DNA of 64,000 bases from Alphaproteobacteria bacterium (GTDB taxonomy: Bacteria > Pseudomonadota > Alphaproteobacteria > SMXP01), in contig JANQPV010000021.1 of the NCBI GenBank assembly GCA_028285305.1, positions 1 to 64,000 of the forward strand, written 5' to 3'. The notes beneath the pieces were generated by a model. It searched no databases. It was not told the DNA's origin and saw nothing but the letters and a program-made list of their open reading frames with translations. Shown here one piece after another: positions 7,931 to 15,358 of the stretch (the first letter of the stretch is position 1; each line of letters starts with the position of its first letter). The position numbers and the translations under genes were made by a program.

Positions 7931-8188
7931 ATGGACATTCGTGAGCGCCTTTCTTTAAATGTGCAAAGACTTCGCCGGGAACAGGGCTGGTCCCAAGAGG
8001 ATCTGGCGTTCGAAAGCGGCCTTCATCGTACTTATATCAGCGGCATTGAGCGGTGCGTTCGAAATCCGACGATCACTGTGGTGGACCGCATCGCAGTGTC
8101 TTTGGGCGTGAGCTGTGGAACGCTCTTGGATGCTCCAGCCAAGGGGAAAAAGTCTACTCGGAGACCGCGGGGTAAGTCGAAGAGATAA
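7931..8188 (+). CDS. XRE-family helix-turn-helix regulator
   Basis: 85 residues that are almost entirely one lambda-repressor-like HTH: LNVQRLRREQGWSQEDLAFESGLHR is followed by TYISGIERCVRNPT and the C-terminal helix VDRIAVSLGVS. A basic tail (KGKKSTRRPRGKSKR) ends the protein. Such one-domain proteins act as island or phage repressors and as controller proteins of methyltransferase systems. Here an adenine methyltransferase lies 1.1 kb downstream and a recombinase operon 1.1 kb upstream, so either target is possible. The only upstream Shine-Dalgarno-like bases (GAGGG) abut the ATG, so initiation may be weak or leaderless. Confidence 0.9.
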   Translation: MDIRERLSLNVQRLRREQGWSQEDLAFESGLHRTYISGIERCVRNPTITVVDRIAVSLGVSCGTLLDAPAKGKKSTRRPRGKSKR

Positions 8189-8246
8189 CGCAAACTTAAT
8201 CCGCGTTGGGCATCGTTTCTGGAGACACTTCAACCTTTGGTCTCTG

Positions 8247-8972
8247 ATGCCCATATTGCCGCTCGATTCCCCAGAACCCTTCGCTGCAACTCTCGGAGTT
8301 ATGCTCTATCCGGGCGCGGAGGAAGGCGAGCCTCAAAAGGCGGCTGCTTTCGCGTCCCAATATCTAGCAAGCCCTAGTCGGGAAGCTCGTCGAAATGGAT
8401 TTGAGTTAAGGCATCAAGACTTGGCTCTGATCGCCGAAAAATGTGGAGCCGTGCTTGGAGATCTAGATGAAAGATGGTGGGCCGGTTCTGCGACGGGCGA
8501 AGTCTTCAAGGTCCTATTTGCTCTCCACAACACTGACCAACGCCTAGCCTCTTGGAACAATGCCACCAAAATCGCAGAGGCTGTGGCTGGCCGACTTCAG
8601 CACATTGGAAGCAGATCAAAGCTGATGACAGCACGCAGCGCATTTTCTGGTGTTGCGCATTTGTGGGCAGCTTGGGTAATTCGTGAGGGCAAGTTCCACC
8701 AGGAACCGGAGATCGGATACGATTTCGCCACCGACTTTCAGTTTTTCTTGACCGAAGCTGAAATCCTCAGGAGTTGGGGCCAGTCTTGGGTTCCCGCACG
8801 GGCGAAAGCTGAGCATCCTTTGCCAAAAGAGGTTTGGCGAGTTCCTGATGATTGGACTCCTCCAATGCGGCATCCTTCTTGGCCCCATACCGGTAAGATC
8901 CCGCATCTTAGTTTGTCCGATGACCTCCTAAATATGGTTAAGCCGGCCGGTCGCCCAAAAAAGTCTGCCTAA
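8247..8972 (+). CDS. Uncharacterised island protein (241 aa)
   Basis: Start set at ATG 8247; the in-frame reading from 8115 would overlap the XRE gene out of frame. The predicted soluble protein has PEPFAATLGVMLYPG near the N-terminus, a helical middle (residues about 20-160, many Ala, Trp and Glu) and a C-terminal Pro/Trp-rich region (VPDDWTPPMRHPSWPHTG). No catalytic motif or known domain was recognised. It lies 58 bp after the XRE gene and is closed by a stem-loop terminator at 8978-9006, so the two probably form one unit. An antitoxin/toxin-like pairing with the HTH gene can be imagined but nothing in the sequence shows it. Confidence 0.75.
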   Translation: MPILPLDSPEPFAATLGVMLYPGAEEGEPQKAAAFASQYLASPSREARRNGFELRHQDLALIAEKCGAVLGDLDERWWAGSATGEVFKVLFALHNTDQRLASWNNATKIAEAVAGRLQHIGSRSKLMTARSAFSGVAHLWAAWVIREGKFHQEPEIGYDFATDFQFFLTEAEILRSWGQSWVPARAKAEHPLPKEVWRVPDDWTPPMRHPSWPHTGKIPHLSLSDDLLNMVKPAGRPKKSA

Positions 8973-8977
8973 AACCC

Positions 8978-9006
8978 TGTCCAAAGATTTCTGGACAAAT
9001 TTTTTC
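8978..9006 (+). terminator. Rho-independent terminator after the 241-aa gene
   Basis: TGTCCA and TGGACA form a 6-bp stem around an 8-base loop, followed by AAATTTTTT, six bases after the stop at 8972. It separates the XRE unit from the methyltransferase unit. Confidence 0.6.
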
Positions 9007-9021
9007 GATCGATCTCGCAGC

Positions 9022-9059
9022 TTAGTTTCCTGTTCTTTGTCATTATAACAGGAGACTAA
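9022..9059 (+). promoter_or_regulatory. 13-bp stem-loop sequestering the ribosome-binding site of the 82-aa gene
   Basis: TTAGTTTCCTGTT (9022-9034) pairs over its full length with AACAGGAGACTAA (9047-9059), twelve Watson-Crick pairs and one G-U, around a 12-base loop. The Shine-Dalgarno bases AGGAG (9050-9054) of the gene starting at 9062 lie inside the right arm, so the folded RNA would hide them. This could be a translational switch (protein-, RNA- or temperature-dependent), or as DNA an operator for the upstream XRE protein or the methyltransferase itself. Confidence 0.6.
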
Positions 9060-9061
9060 AT

Positions 9062-9310
9062 GTGACTCAGTACTACAAAATTGCGAAATCCACGTCCGAC
9101 ATTCTCGGCGCAACGTATTGCGGCTGCATACCCTGGGTGATCTATCACCCGAAAACCGGTGAGGAGTGCGTTGCTACCGCTCACTATTACGTTCACGACG
9201 ACGATCGACGATTCATTCGTACGGAAGAAGATACGAAGTGGGTCGTTCGTGAACTGTTAAAGGCGGTGAATTGGCATCGGGAACAGGAGTTGCTCGATGC
9301 GAACCATTAA
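9062..9310 (+). CDS. Small uncharacterised protein upstream of methyltransferase (82 aa)
   Basis: Starts with GTG at 9062, eight bases after AGGAG, which is buried in the 9022-9059 hairpin. The product is acidic with two cysteines in TYCGCIPW and histidines in ATAHYYVHDDDRR; no known domain. It overlaps the methyltransferase start by 14 bp, so the two are translationally coupled and repression of this gene by the hairpin would also limit the methyltransferase. It might be a leader peptide-type gene or a partner protein. Confidence 0.65.
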   Translation: MTQYYKIAKSTSDILGATYCGCIPWVIYHPKTGEECVATAHYYVHDDDRRFIRTEEDTKWVVRELLKAVNWHREQELLDANH

Positions 9311-10595
9311 CCGCGAATTGTGCGTCGAGATCAAAGAGATCTCAGCGCTAAATCCTTATTCGAACAATCCACGGACGCACTCCAAGAAACAGATAAAGCA
9401 AATTGCTGAATCGATGCGCGTTTTCGGCTGGACGAATCCCATTCTCATCGACAGGGAAGGGGGCATCATTGCCGGTCATGGCCGCTTAGAAGCCGCGAAT
9501 CGGCTTGGTTTAGATCGTGTGCCGACCATCTGTCTCGAAGACATGACCGATGAACAAAAGCGCGCTTATGTCTTGGCCGATAACAAGCTCGCGGAAAACG
9601 CCGGATGGGATAAGGGGCTCCTCGCCATTGAATTGCAAGGCCTTAGCGAAATCAATCTCGATTTCGACATCACGGTCACCGGCTTTGAGATGGGGGAGAT
9701 CGATATCATCTTGGGTGAGTTGGACGAGACGGACTCAGGAGAAGCTGAAACTGTTCCCGAAATCGATCCAACACTGCCGACGATTTCTCAATCGGGCGAT
9801 CTTTGGGTATTGGGGCGCCATCGGCTCTATTGCGGTGATGCGACGGACGCTGAATCTTACGCGCGCCTCATGGACGGCGAGGGTGCGCAGATGGTTTTCA
9901 TGGACCCGCCCTACAATGTGCCGATAGACGGCCATGTCTGCGGACTTGGGAACGTAAAGCACGACGAGTTCGCCATGGCGGTCGGCGAGATGTCTGAGGC
10001 GGAATTCACGGACTTTCTGAAATCCGTGCTCTGCCATTTGAGCGACAACAGTGTCGACGGCTCTATACATTATATATGTATGGATTGGCGCCACGTGTTT
10101 GAGCTCTTGTCGGCCGGCCGCGATGCTTACACCGAACTCAAGAACATTTGTGTTTGGAACAAAGCGAATGGCGGCATGGGCTCGCTCTACCGCTCAAAAC
10201 ATGAGTTCGTTTGCGCGTTTAAGAACGGTACCGCCCCTCACATCAACAATGTGCAACTCGGCAAGTACGGCCGTTATCGGACGAATGTTTGGGACTATGC
10301 GGGCGTCAATGGCTTCGGTGCGGATCGGGAAGACCTCGCGCTTCATCCGACCGTAAAACCGGTCGCGTTGGTCGAAGATGCGATCAAGGATTGCTCAAAT
10401 CGCGGCGACATTATTCTCGATGTGTTTTCGGGGTCAGGCTCGACGATCATCGCGGCGGAGAAATCCGGCCGCCGCGGTTTCGGGATGGAGTTGGATCCGA
10501 AGTACGTGGACGTGACGCTGAGACGATTTCGGGATTTGACGGGTGTTGAACCGATTGAGGAGCGAAGCGGCCTGCCGTTCAACGTACTTGAATGA
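9297..10595 (+). CDS. ParB-like domain/beta-class DNA adenine (or N4-cytosine) methyltransferase fusion
   Basis: 432 residues, ATG 9297 with GGAG eight bases upstream. Residues 15-110 are a ParB/Spo0J-type N-terminal domain (NPRTHSKKQIKQIAESM, IIAGHGRLEAA, YVLADNKLAE). Residues 165-425 are an amino-methyltransferase with catalytic DPPY at 203-206 before the AdoMet motif DVFSGSGST at 375-383, the beta-class order, plus LHPTVKPVALVE. The fusion is common on phages and integrative elements and is usually an orphan methyltransferase with no restriction partner; none is visible here. It may protect element DNA or alter expression. It is followed by a DUF5681 gene. Confidence 0.93.
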   Translation: MRTINRELCVEIKEISALNPYSNNPRTHSKKQIKQIAESMRVFGWTNPILIDREGGIIAGHGRLEAANRLGLDRVPTICLEDMTDEQKRAYVLADNKLAENAGWDKGLLAIELQGLSEINLDFDITVTGFEMGEIDIILGELDETDSGEAETVPEIDPTLPTISQSGDLWVLGRHRLYCGDATDAESYARLMDGEGAQMVFMDPPYNVPIDGHVCGLGNVKHDEFAMAVGEMSEAEFTDFLKSVLCHLSDNSVDGSIHYICMDWRHVFELLSAGRDAYTELKNICVWNKANGGMGSLYRSKHEFVCAFKNGTAPHINNVQLGKYGRYRTNVWDYAGVNGFGADREDLALHPTVKPVALVEDAIKDCSNRGDIILDVFSGSGSTIIAAEKSGRRGFGMELDPKYVDVTLRRFRDLTGVEPIEERSGLPFNVLE

Positions 10596-10622
10596 TGGAT
10601 TTCCTCTGCAAGGAGAGAAAAT

Positions 10623-10655
10623 AGACAGTTTGAACAAAAGAGACAGTGAACAATG
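10623..10655 (+). repeat. Short imperfect direct repeat before DUF5681 gene
   Basis: AGACAGTTTGAACAA is followed at once by AGACAGTGAACAA, between the methyltransferase stop and the DUF5681 start. It may be a tandem binding site or slippage duplication; nothing more can be said. Confidence 0.3.
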
Positions 10656-10684
10656 AACCCAACTTAGTAACAAGGTAGATTAAG

Positions 10685-11161
10685 ATGAATACGAATAACG
10701 ACATTGGTGATGACGACAAAGACTATGAAGTAGGGTACCGGAAACCGCCCAAGCACGCCCAATGGAAAAAAGGCCAGTCCGGCAATCCGAAAGGACGCCC
10801 AAAAGGCTCAAAGAACATGTCCACAATTCTCAACGATATGTTGTCTGAGCGCGTGACTGTTCGCGAAAATGGCAAAGTCCGCACAATGCCCTTGCGTGAG
10901 GCCTGGGCGGCAAGTCTCGTTCGGACAGCGATGACCGGCAGCGTGCGCGATCAGCTCGCCTTGATGAAAGCGCTCCATCAATTCACGCCCACCGTTTTTG
11001 ATCCCCAGCCGGATTATCCGACCAGCATTCAAGTCACGCTTGTTGAATCGGATGGGAATGGCGGCAGGAAAGAGAGGGAGATTGAGTTTGGGAAGGAGCC
11101 AAAGACGGACGGCGAGGAGTCAGCCGAAGGGATGCAGGACGATTCGGACTCTAAAAGATAA
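10685..11161 (+). CDS. DUF5681 domain protein
   Basis: 158 residues. The N-terminus carries the DUF5681 signature YRKPPKHAQWKKGQSGNPKGRPKGS (quoted in part: KKGQSGNPKGRPKGS), a short basic Gly/Pro-rich segment found at the N-terminus of many phage and island proteins. A helical middle (about 45-110) and an acidic C-terminal tail follow. The family often neighbours ParB-like methyltransferases and terminase-like genes; no terminase is seen here, so the set may be a remnant. Function unknown; nucleic-acid binding is suggested only by the basic motif. It lies 89 bp after the methyltransferase and is the last rightward gene before the convergent kinase operon. Confidence 0.85.
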   Translation: MNTNNDIGDDDKDYEVGYRKPPKHAQWKKGQSGNPKGRPKGSKNMSTILNDMLSERVTVRENGKVRTMPLREAWAASLVRTAMTGSVRDQLALMKALHQFTPTVFDPQPDYPTSIQVTLVESDGNGGRKEREIEFGKEPKTDGEESAEGMQDDSDSKR

Positions 11162-11260
11162 GTCTCCGCTGTGACTTGAGAGACGCTTGTAGGGAGACTC
11201 TGCTCCGTCGATAGCTCCGAGCGCTAAGCAGGCCTCACAATTGTCGCAGTAAGAAGATAC

Positions 11261-12340
11261 TCAACCAACGCACTTTGGTGATGCTTTCTGCGTTGCTTTA
11301 CCCTCTGGCTTGCAAAGCCTGCAAAGGTCGCCTGGCATACTCAGAAGAGATTCCGAATTGTGATTGAGATCCGCAAGCGTCCCCTTTTCGAGCAAAGAAC
11401 GAAGTGCCTTGTTCACACTGCGATGATCCATGTATCTCATCAATCCCCTGGCTCCTTCAAATCTGCAATTGAGACTGGCGAGCGCTTGTCCAAATTTGAG
11501 GGCCCGGTCAAGATCGGCTTTTTTGAGCTTGGCAAATCCATTGGCGCCGCGCGCGCCGACAACATGTAAAAAACCCGCGCTACACCAATCGCCAGACCCG
11601 GCCGCATCTTCAAATATTGTGGTTCGAAAAGCAGGGAGCGCGCTCCAGCGACCACGCCAACGCAAGCGCAATCCGTCTTCGCCCAAGGTCTCCACAACCA
11701 ACCGTGGGGACTTCGCCGTTGCTAGATCGGGCAGGTGGCCGAGACGATCATGAGAGAATTTCAGCACATGACAAAGATCGACAGCTTGTTGGAAGGGTTT
11801 TTCATCGCCTACTGAAGCGGGCTCAAACAAGACCAGTGCGCCGGTCTCTCTCGCCCATTTTGCCATGCGGAGTGACGCGGGCGTAATCCGGTCAAAATAA
11901 AAGACTTTCGGTGCAAGGTCAGAGCCTAAGATTGGTGCTGCCTGATTGATCGTCATCGGACGAAATCGCGGCAACCACGCACCGCAATCAGGACATGACA
12001 GGGAAAATCGATGAGTTCGTTCACCGTCTTTGGTTTCAGTACAACGCTGAATGACAATCGGTGTCGCCACCCGGTCATCCCGAACGAGATGACAAGTCTC
12101 CACACCGACCGCTTGATATTCGTCGAATATGTAATCGCCCGCGGAATCTTCACCTATTCGACCACTGGGGCACGCTGTCCAGCCGAGCCAAGCCAGCATT
12201 ACCATCACATTGCCGCAGGAACCGCCTGCCGCTCCAAAGGTTCCAAATTTACCTTCAATAATATCGAGGGCAATAAATCCGGTCCCCATGGCCAAACTCG
12301 ATTGCCTGTGCTTTCTAATTTGCAGGTCTATTCTCGTCAT
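11261..12340 (-). CDS. PfkB/ribokinase-family sugar or nucleoside kinase in the PRTase-CE operon
   Basis: Start at ATG 12340, whose ATGA overlaps the stop of the preceding gene; a GTG at 12349 is an alternative. 359 residues with ribokinase-fold marks: AAGGSCGNVMVMLAWLGW near residue 40 (substrate-binding GG..N), LVLFEPASV in the middle, and the ATP/anion-hole and catalytic-base motif DAAGSGDWCSAGF at about 245-257 (D251 the expected base). The family phosphorylates ribose, fructose, nucleosides or similar. The canonical DTxGAGD is DAAGSGD here, still compatible with activity. As last gene of an operon with a phosphoribosyltransferase, HAD phosphatase and SIS domains, it probably acts on a sugar-phosphate or nucleoside made by the system. 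Confidence 0.88.
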   Translation of the reverse strand: MTRIDLQIRKHRQSSLAMGTGFIALDIIEGKFGTFGAAGGSCGNVMVMLAWLGWTACPSGRIGEDSAGDYIFDEYQAVGVETCHLVRDDRVATPIVIQRCTETKDGERTHRFSLSCPDCGAWLPRFRPMTINQAAPILGSDLAPKVFYFDRITPASLRMAKWARETGALVLFEPASVGDEKPFQQAVDLCHVLKFSHDRLGHLPDLATAKSPRLVVETLGEDGLRLRWRGRWSALPAFRTTIFEDAAGSGDWCSAGFLHVVGARGANGFAKLKKADLDRALKFGQALASLNCRFEGARGLMRYMDHRSVNKALRSLLEKGTLADLNHNSESLLSMPGDLCRLCKPEGKATQKASPKCVG

Positions 12341-13452
12341 CGCTCCCACTCGCCTCTAATCCACATTGAGTATAATTCAGTTCCTTCGGTTGTGGACTGC
12401 GTCGGCTCGCCATAGCTCGCCGCTTCCACATATGGGATACCGACTTTTAGACGCCCACCGCTCTTACTTCGATGGTCATAACATGCGAGGACCGCGCCCG
12501 CAGAGAGCAGTTTAGACGAAAGTGGAGATACGTAAGCTTTACAGCCGCCGAGCTCATTCAATGAATCCCTGTACCGATCAATGGCAGTGTAGAGTTGTTT
12601 GTACGCCTCGAAAGGATTGAATTCTGAAGCGTGCAGAATATTTCCAGGCTCAACCTGAAAATCATCGAAAAGCGTTTGTCGATAAGAAGCGATAATCTCA
12701 TCTCCGCGACGGGCATCTTTTGACGGGAAAGGGATTACAGGGCAGATTTCATCCGGACGTAGCTCTTCCCGTATGCGGGTGAGCCGCGTCTCCTGATCCT
12801 CTCCCAGGACAGGGAACCAAACCCTTGGAATGTGCTCGGTTACTTCGTTATTGAGTTCGCCGGAGAATCCAACAACACTTGTGACCGTATCGCTGAGTGA
12901 GGCCGGTTTCGCGCCTCTATCCGAGCTAACACTTTCCGCGGTCACGATATGAAGATTGATATCTTTGCCGCCTGCCTCAAAAGCCGCGTCCAGCAAATAC
13001 AGTACCTGGACCATGACTGTCATTGCTACCATGCGCGGCATAGCGCTGATATCTATGACGATATCATCATAGGCAGCTAACTCCTGTTTGCGGCCACGGA
13101 GGACCCCCGAAGTGTGGCGTGATGTGCCCGCCTGATTACCGCTAGTTGAGAGCCGGATTGGCAAATCCTGCATCGTGCCATTCCGAAAAATGCACTGATA
13201 GCGGGCGACGTTAGCGGCTGTCAGTTCGGCGCGTTTTGCAGAATCTGGCAGGCCATTGTCAAAACTAAGGAGCCAGGCATCCCGGTTACCTCTGCCGCCG
13301 ATGGCACAAATCCGTGCACTTCCTAAGGTCGCGCGAATATCGAATCCGCGGCCGACAACAAACAAAACATCGCGCTTGCGGCGCCCAAGATGGTCCGTCC
13401 AGAACCTTTCAAATTCGAGCTCTGTGGTTAGGACATAGGGGTCCCAACGCAT
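12337..13452 (-). CDS. Unassigned 371-aa component of the PRTase-CE operon
   Basis: Start at ATG 13452, 10 bp after the ATPase stop; extension to 13572 would run inside the ATPase gene. The protein alternates beta strands and helices in a Rossmann-like way: RDVLFVVGRGFDIRAT, ARICAIGG, YDDIVIDISAMPRMVAM, INLHIVTAESV, then a second half with ICPVIPFPSKDARRG, HASEFNPFEAYKQLY and CKAYVSPLSSKLLSAG. There is no transmembrane segment or known catalytic motif. The layout resembles ligand-sensing Rossmannoid domains such as CARF in general form only. By elimination it could be the sensor or the effector of the system. Stop overlaps the kinase start (ATGA). Confidence 0.85.
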   Translation of the reverse strand: MRWDPYVLTTELEFERFWTDHLGRRKRDVLFVVGRGFDIRATLGSARICAIGGRGNRDAWLLSFDNGLPDSAKRAELTAANVARYQCIFRNGTMQDLPIRLSTSGNQAGTSRHTSGVLRGRKQELAAYDDIVIDISAMPRMVAMTVMVQVLYLLDAAFEAGGKDINLHIVTAESVSSDRGAKPASLSDTVTSVVGFSGELNNEVTEHIPRVWFPVLGEDQETRLTRIREELRPDEICPVIPFPSKDARRGDEIIASYRQTLFDDFQVEPGNILHASEFNPFEAYKQLYTAIDRYRDSLNELGGCKAYVSPLSSKLLSAGAVLACYDHRSKSGGRLKVGIPYVEAASYGEPTQSTTEGTELYSMWIRGEWER

Positions 13453-13462
13453 GGTAGGCCTA

Positions 13463-15358
13463 TTAGTCGACAAGGCGGGCCTCCTTGACGACTCTCGCAC
13501 CGTGCTCCAACCATTGCAACAAGTCTTGAAGTGATTTCTCACGCCACCCGCCGTAGCCCAACGGCAGATCAAAATGGACGCAATTCAATCGATTAAGATA
13601 AAACACCACGTACTCACGCCCCTTGTTACGATGATCGAGTCGGGGCTCGATCTCGTTATGTGCAACCAGTGAAGCAAGCACTTCACGAAGCTTTCGGTAG
13701 TGAGCCGGCCCGTCATCAGCCCCGTCGATCAGCCTGGCGCGATCTTCCATAGTGATCGCGAACCCGGTCACTCCGGGCGCATAGGGGGCTGTTGGGCGAA
13801 AGGTCTGGATCTGACAAAACGTGCCGGCTGCTTCTAGGAGCCGGCGAGCATCATAGCCCTGAGGCAGTCTTCGCGGCATAGCCTGCCAACGCTTCTTCGC
13901 GGCGGTTTTGATGATCTCATGTTGACGATCCGTGGTGAGTGCGGCGGGTGTGGCGCGCGGACCGGTTACTTTTGCCGACATTTCTTCGAAAATGTCTCCA
14001 GCCACGTGTACGTACTGATCAACATTCCAAGAGGAGACAGCTGCCAGCACGGCTTTGCCGTAGTAGAGCGGTGCGGACATCTCATGGCGGAGAAAATGAC
14101 GAGCCGCGTTGCGCATGCCTGAGCTGTCTTTGGACGAATAGTCTTCATCGGAAAGAACTGCAAAATCAAATGTGCGTTGACCGCGTGCGAGATCGCGCTC
14201 GATTAAAATCTCGGTGGCGCGCCAATGAATCGCCTTGTCATATGCGCTCGCTTCGAGCGCCTCAGCAACCGTCATCCAATCTTGATAACGCGGATTGTTC
14301 TTGGTGAGAGTTTCGATCCGAGTTTTGATATTGGTTGAGGCTTCCGCATACACGGGGTCCCATTGCACGCAGTCATCTTCTTCAGACAAGAGGCCAAAGA
14401 AGTCGCGATCCTGAAATCCATCGGCGCGGCGCGCTCGCAAATCGGCAATCTGCGAGGCAAACTTCGAGTAGGCCTTATGACGATTTGCCCACAGATTTTC
14501 GAGCTGGACTACGTCTTTGTAGTCACGATGGCGCAGCGCACCTTCGCTCAAGATCTCTTGGTAATTGAGCGCCTCCATGCGCTCAGCAACCCAAATGCCA
14601 CAGTCGGCCCGAGCAGTGGCGAGCAAGTCCATGAGTGATTTTCGCTGGTCGTCGGAAAGCAATTGTAGATCATCCAGCATCAAAACCCGTTTGGAGTTGA
14701 CCTCCCCGTGGGCATCGCTCAGCTGAGCTTTGGCGAACCAGGTCAGAGCGTCAAGCTTTGTATCACCGCCAGAGCCTTCGGCATCACCCAAATCATCCAA
14801 TCGATCATAAAAAGTCCGCTCGATGTTCGCGGCCCAACTGTAAAGTTCTGCTCCCGTCGCTTTAGCAGGGATAGTGACATCCACATCGGGATCCCAATGG
14901 GCTTTCACCGTTTCCAGGTCATCAGGATACGTTCGATTGCTTCGCTCCAGGACGGCCCGCACGGTTGCGATCACAATTCTGGCGTTCAAAAGTGCTCGGA
15001 ACATACCAAGCCCTCGATCGACATCATCAAGATCGCGATACTCCGGAGTGAAAGTCGCCATCACGCCCAGGAGCGAAGGACCATCCTCCCCGATGGCACC
15101 TTTGCTGCGCAGGGCATCATAAGTCGGTCGCGAATGGGGATCCTCTTGAAGGTTGCAAGCAAGGCGAAGTGGTCGCGGGGTCATCAGCCTCAGGAACGAT
15201 GTCTTCCCTCCGCCTGGCGCGCTCCGAAGAACCACGAGCCCGCTGAATGGATCTGCTATATCATCAATCAGATCGAGTGCGCCCGCACCGAATAGATGGA
15301 CAAACTGTTCGTCATTAACGGCCCTCTGAGAGGCTCTGAGTCTGAAGGGGTTACGCAC
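13463..15358 (-). CDS. ORC/CDC6-like AAA ATPase of the PRTase-CE operon
   Basis: 631 residues. Walker A is SAPGGGKTS at 46-54 and Walker B is VLMLDD at 225-230, preceded by long helical insertions; the C-terminal third (about 400-631) has winged-helix-like stretches. It starts with GTG at 15358, sharing one base with the stop of the phosphoribosyltransferase gene. I assign it to the ORC-CDC6-like AAA family that I recall being described alongside PRTase-CE domains in predicted conflict systems; that association is from memory. Such ATPases typically sense or remodel nucleic acid or protein and gate an effector. It is predicted cytosolic. The Walker A lysine K52 is present, so ATP binding is likely. 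Confidence 0.85.
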   Translation of the reverse strand: MRNPFRLRASQRAVNDEQFVHLFGAGALDLIDDIADPFSGLVVLRSAPGGGKTSFLRLMTPRPLRLACNLQEDPHSRPTYDALRSKGAIGEDGPSLLGVMATFTPEYRDLDDVDRGLGMFRALLNARIVIATVRAVLERSNRTYPDDLETVKAHWDPDVDVTIPAKATGAELYSWAANIERTFYDRLDDLGDAEGSGGDTKLDALTWFAKAQLSDAHGEVNSKRVLMLDDLQLLSDDQRKSLMDLLATARADCGIWVAERMEALNYQEILSEGALRHRDYKDVVQLENLWANRHKAYSKFASQIADLRARRADGFQDRDFFGLLSEEDDCVQWDPVYAEASTNIKTRIETLTKNNPRYQDWMTVAEALEASAYDKAIHWRATEILIERDLARGQRTFDFAVLSDEDYSSKDSSGMRNAARHFLRHEMSAPLYYGKAVLAAVSSWNVDQYVHVAGDIFEEMSAKVTGPRATPAALTTDRQHEIIKTAAKKRWQAMPRRLPQGYDARRLLEAAGTFCQIQTFRPTAPYAPGVTGFAITMEDRARLIDGADDGPAHYRKLREVLASLVAHNEIEPRLDHRNKGREYVVFYLNRLNCVHFDLPLGYGGWREKSLQDLLQWLEHGARVVKEARLVD

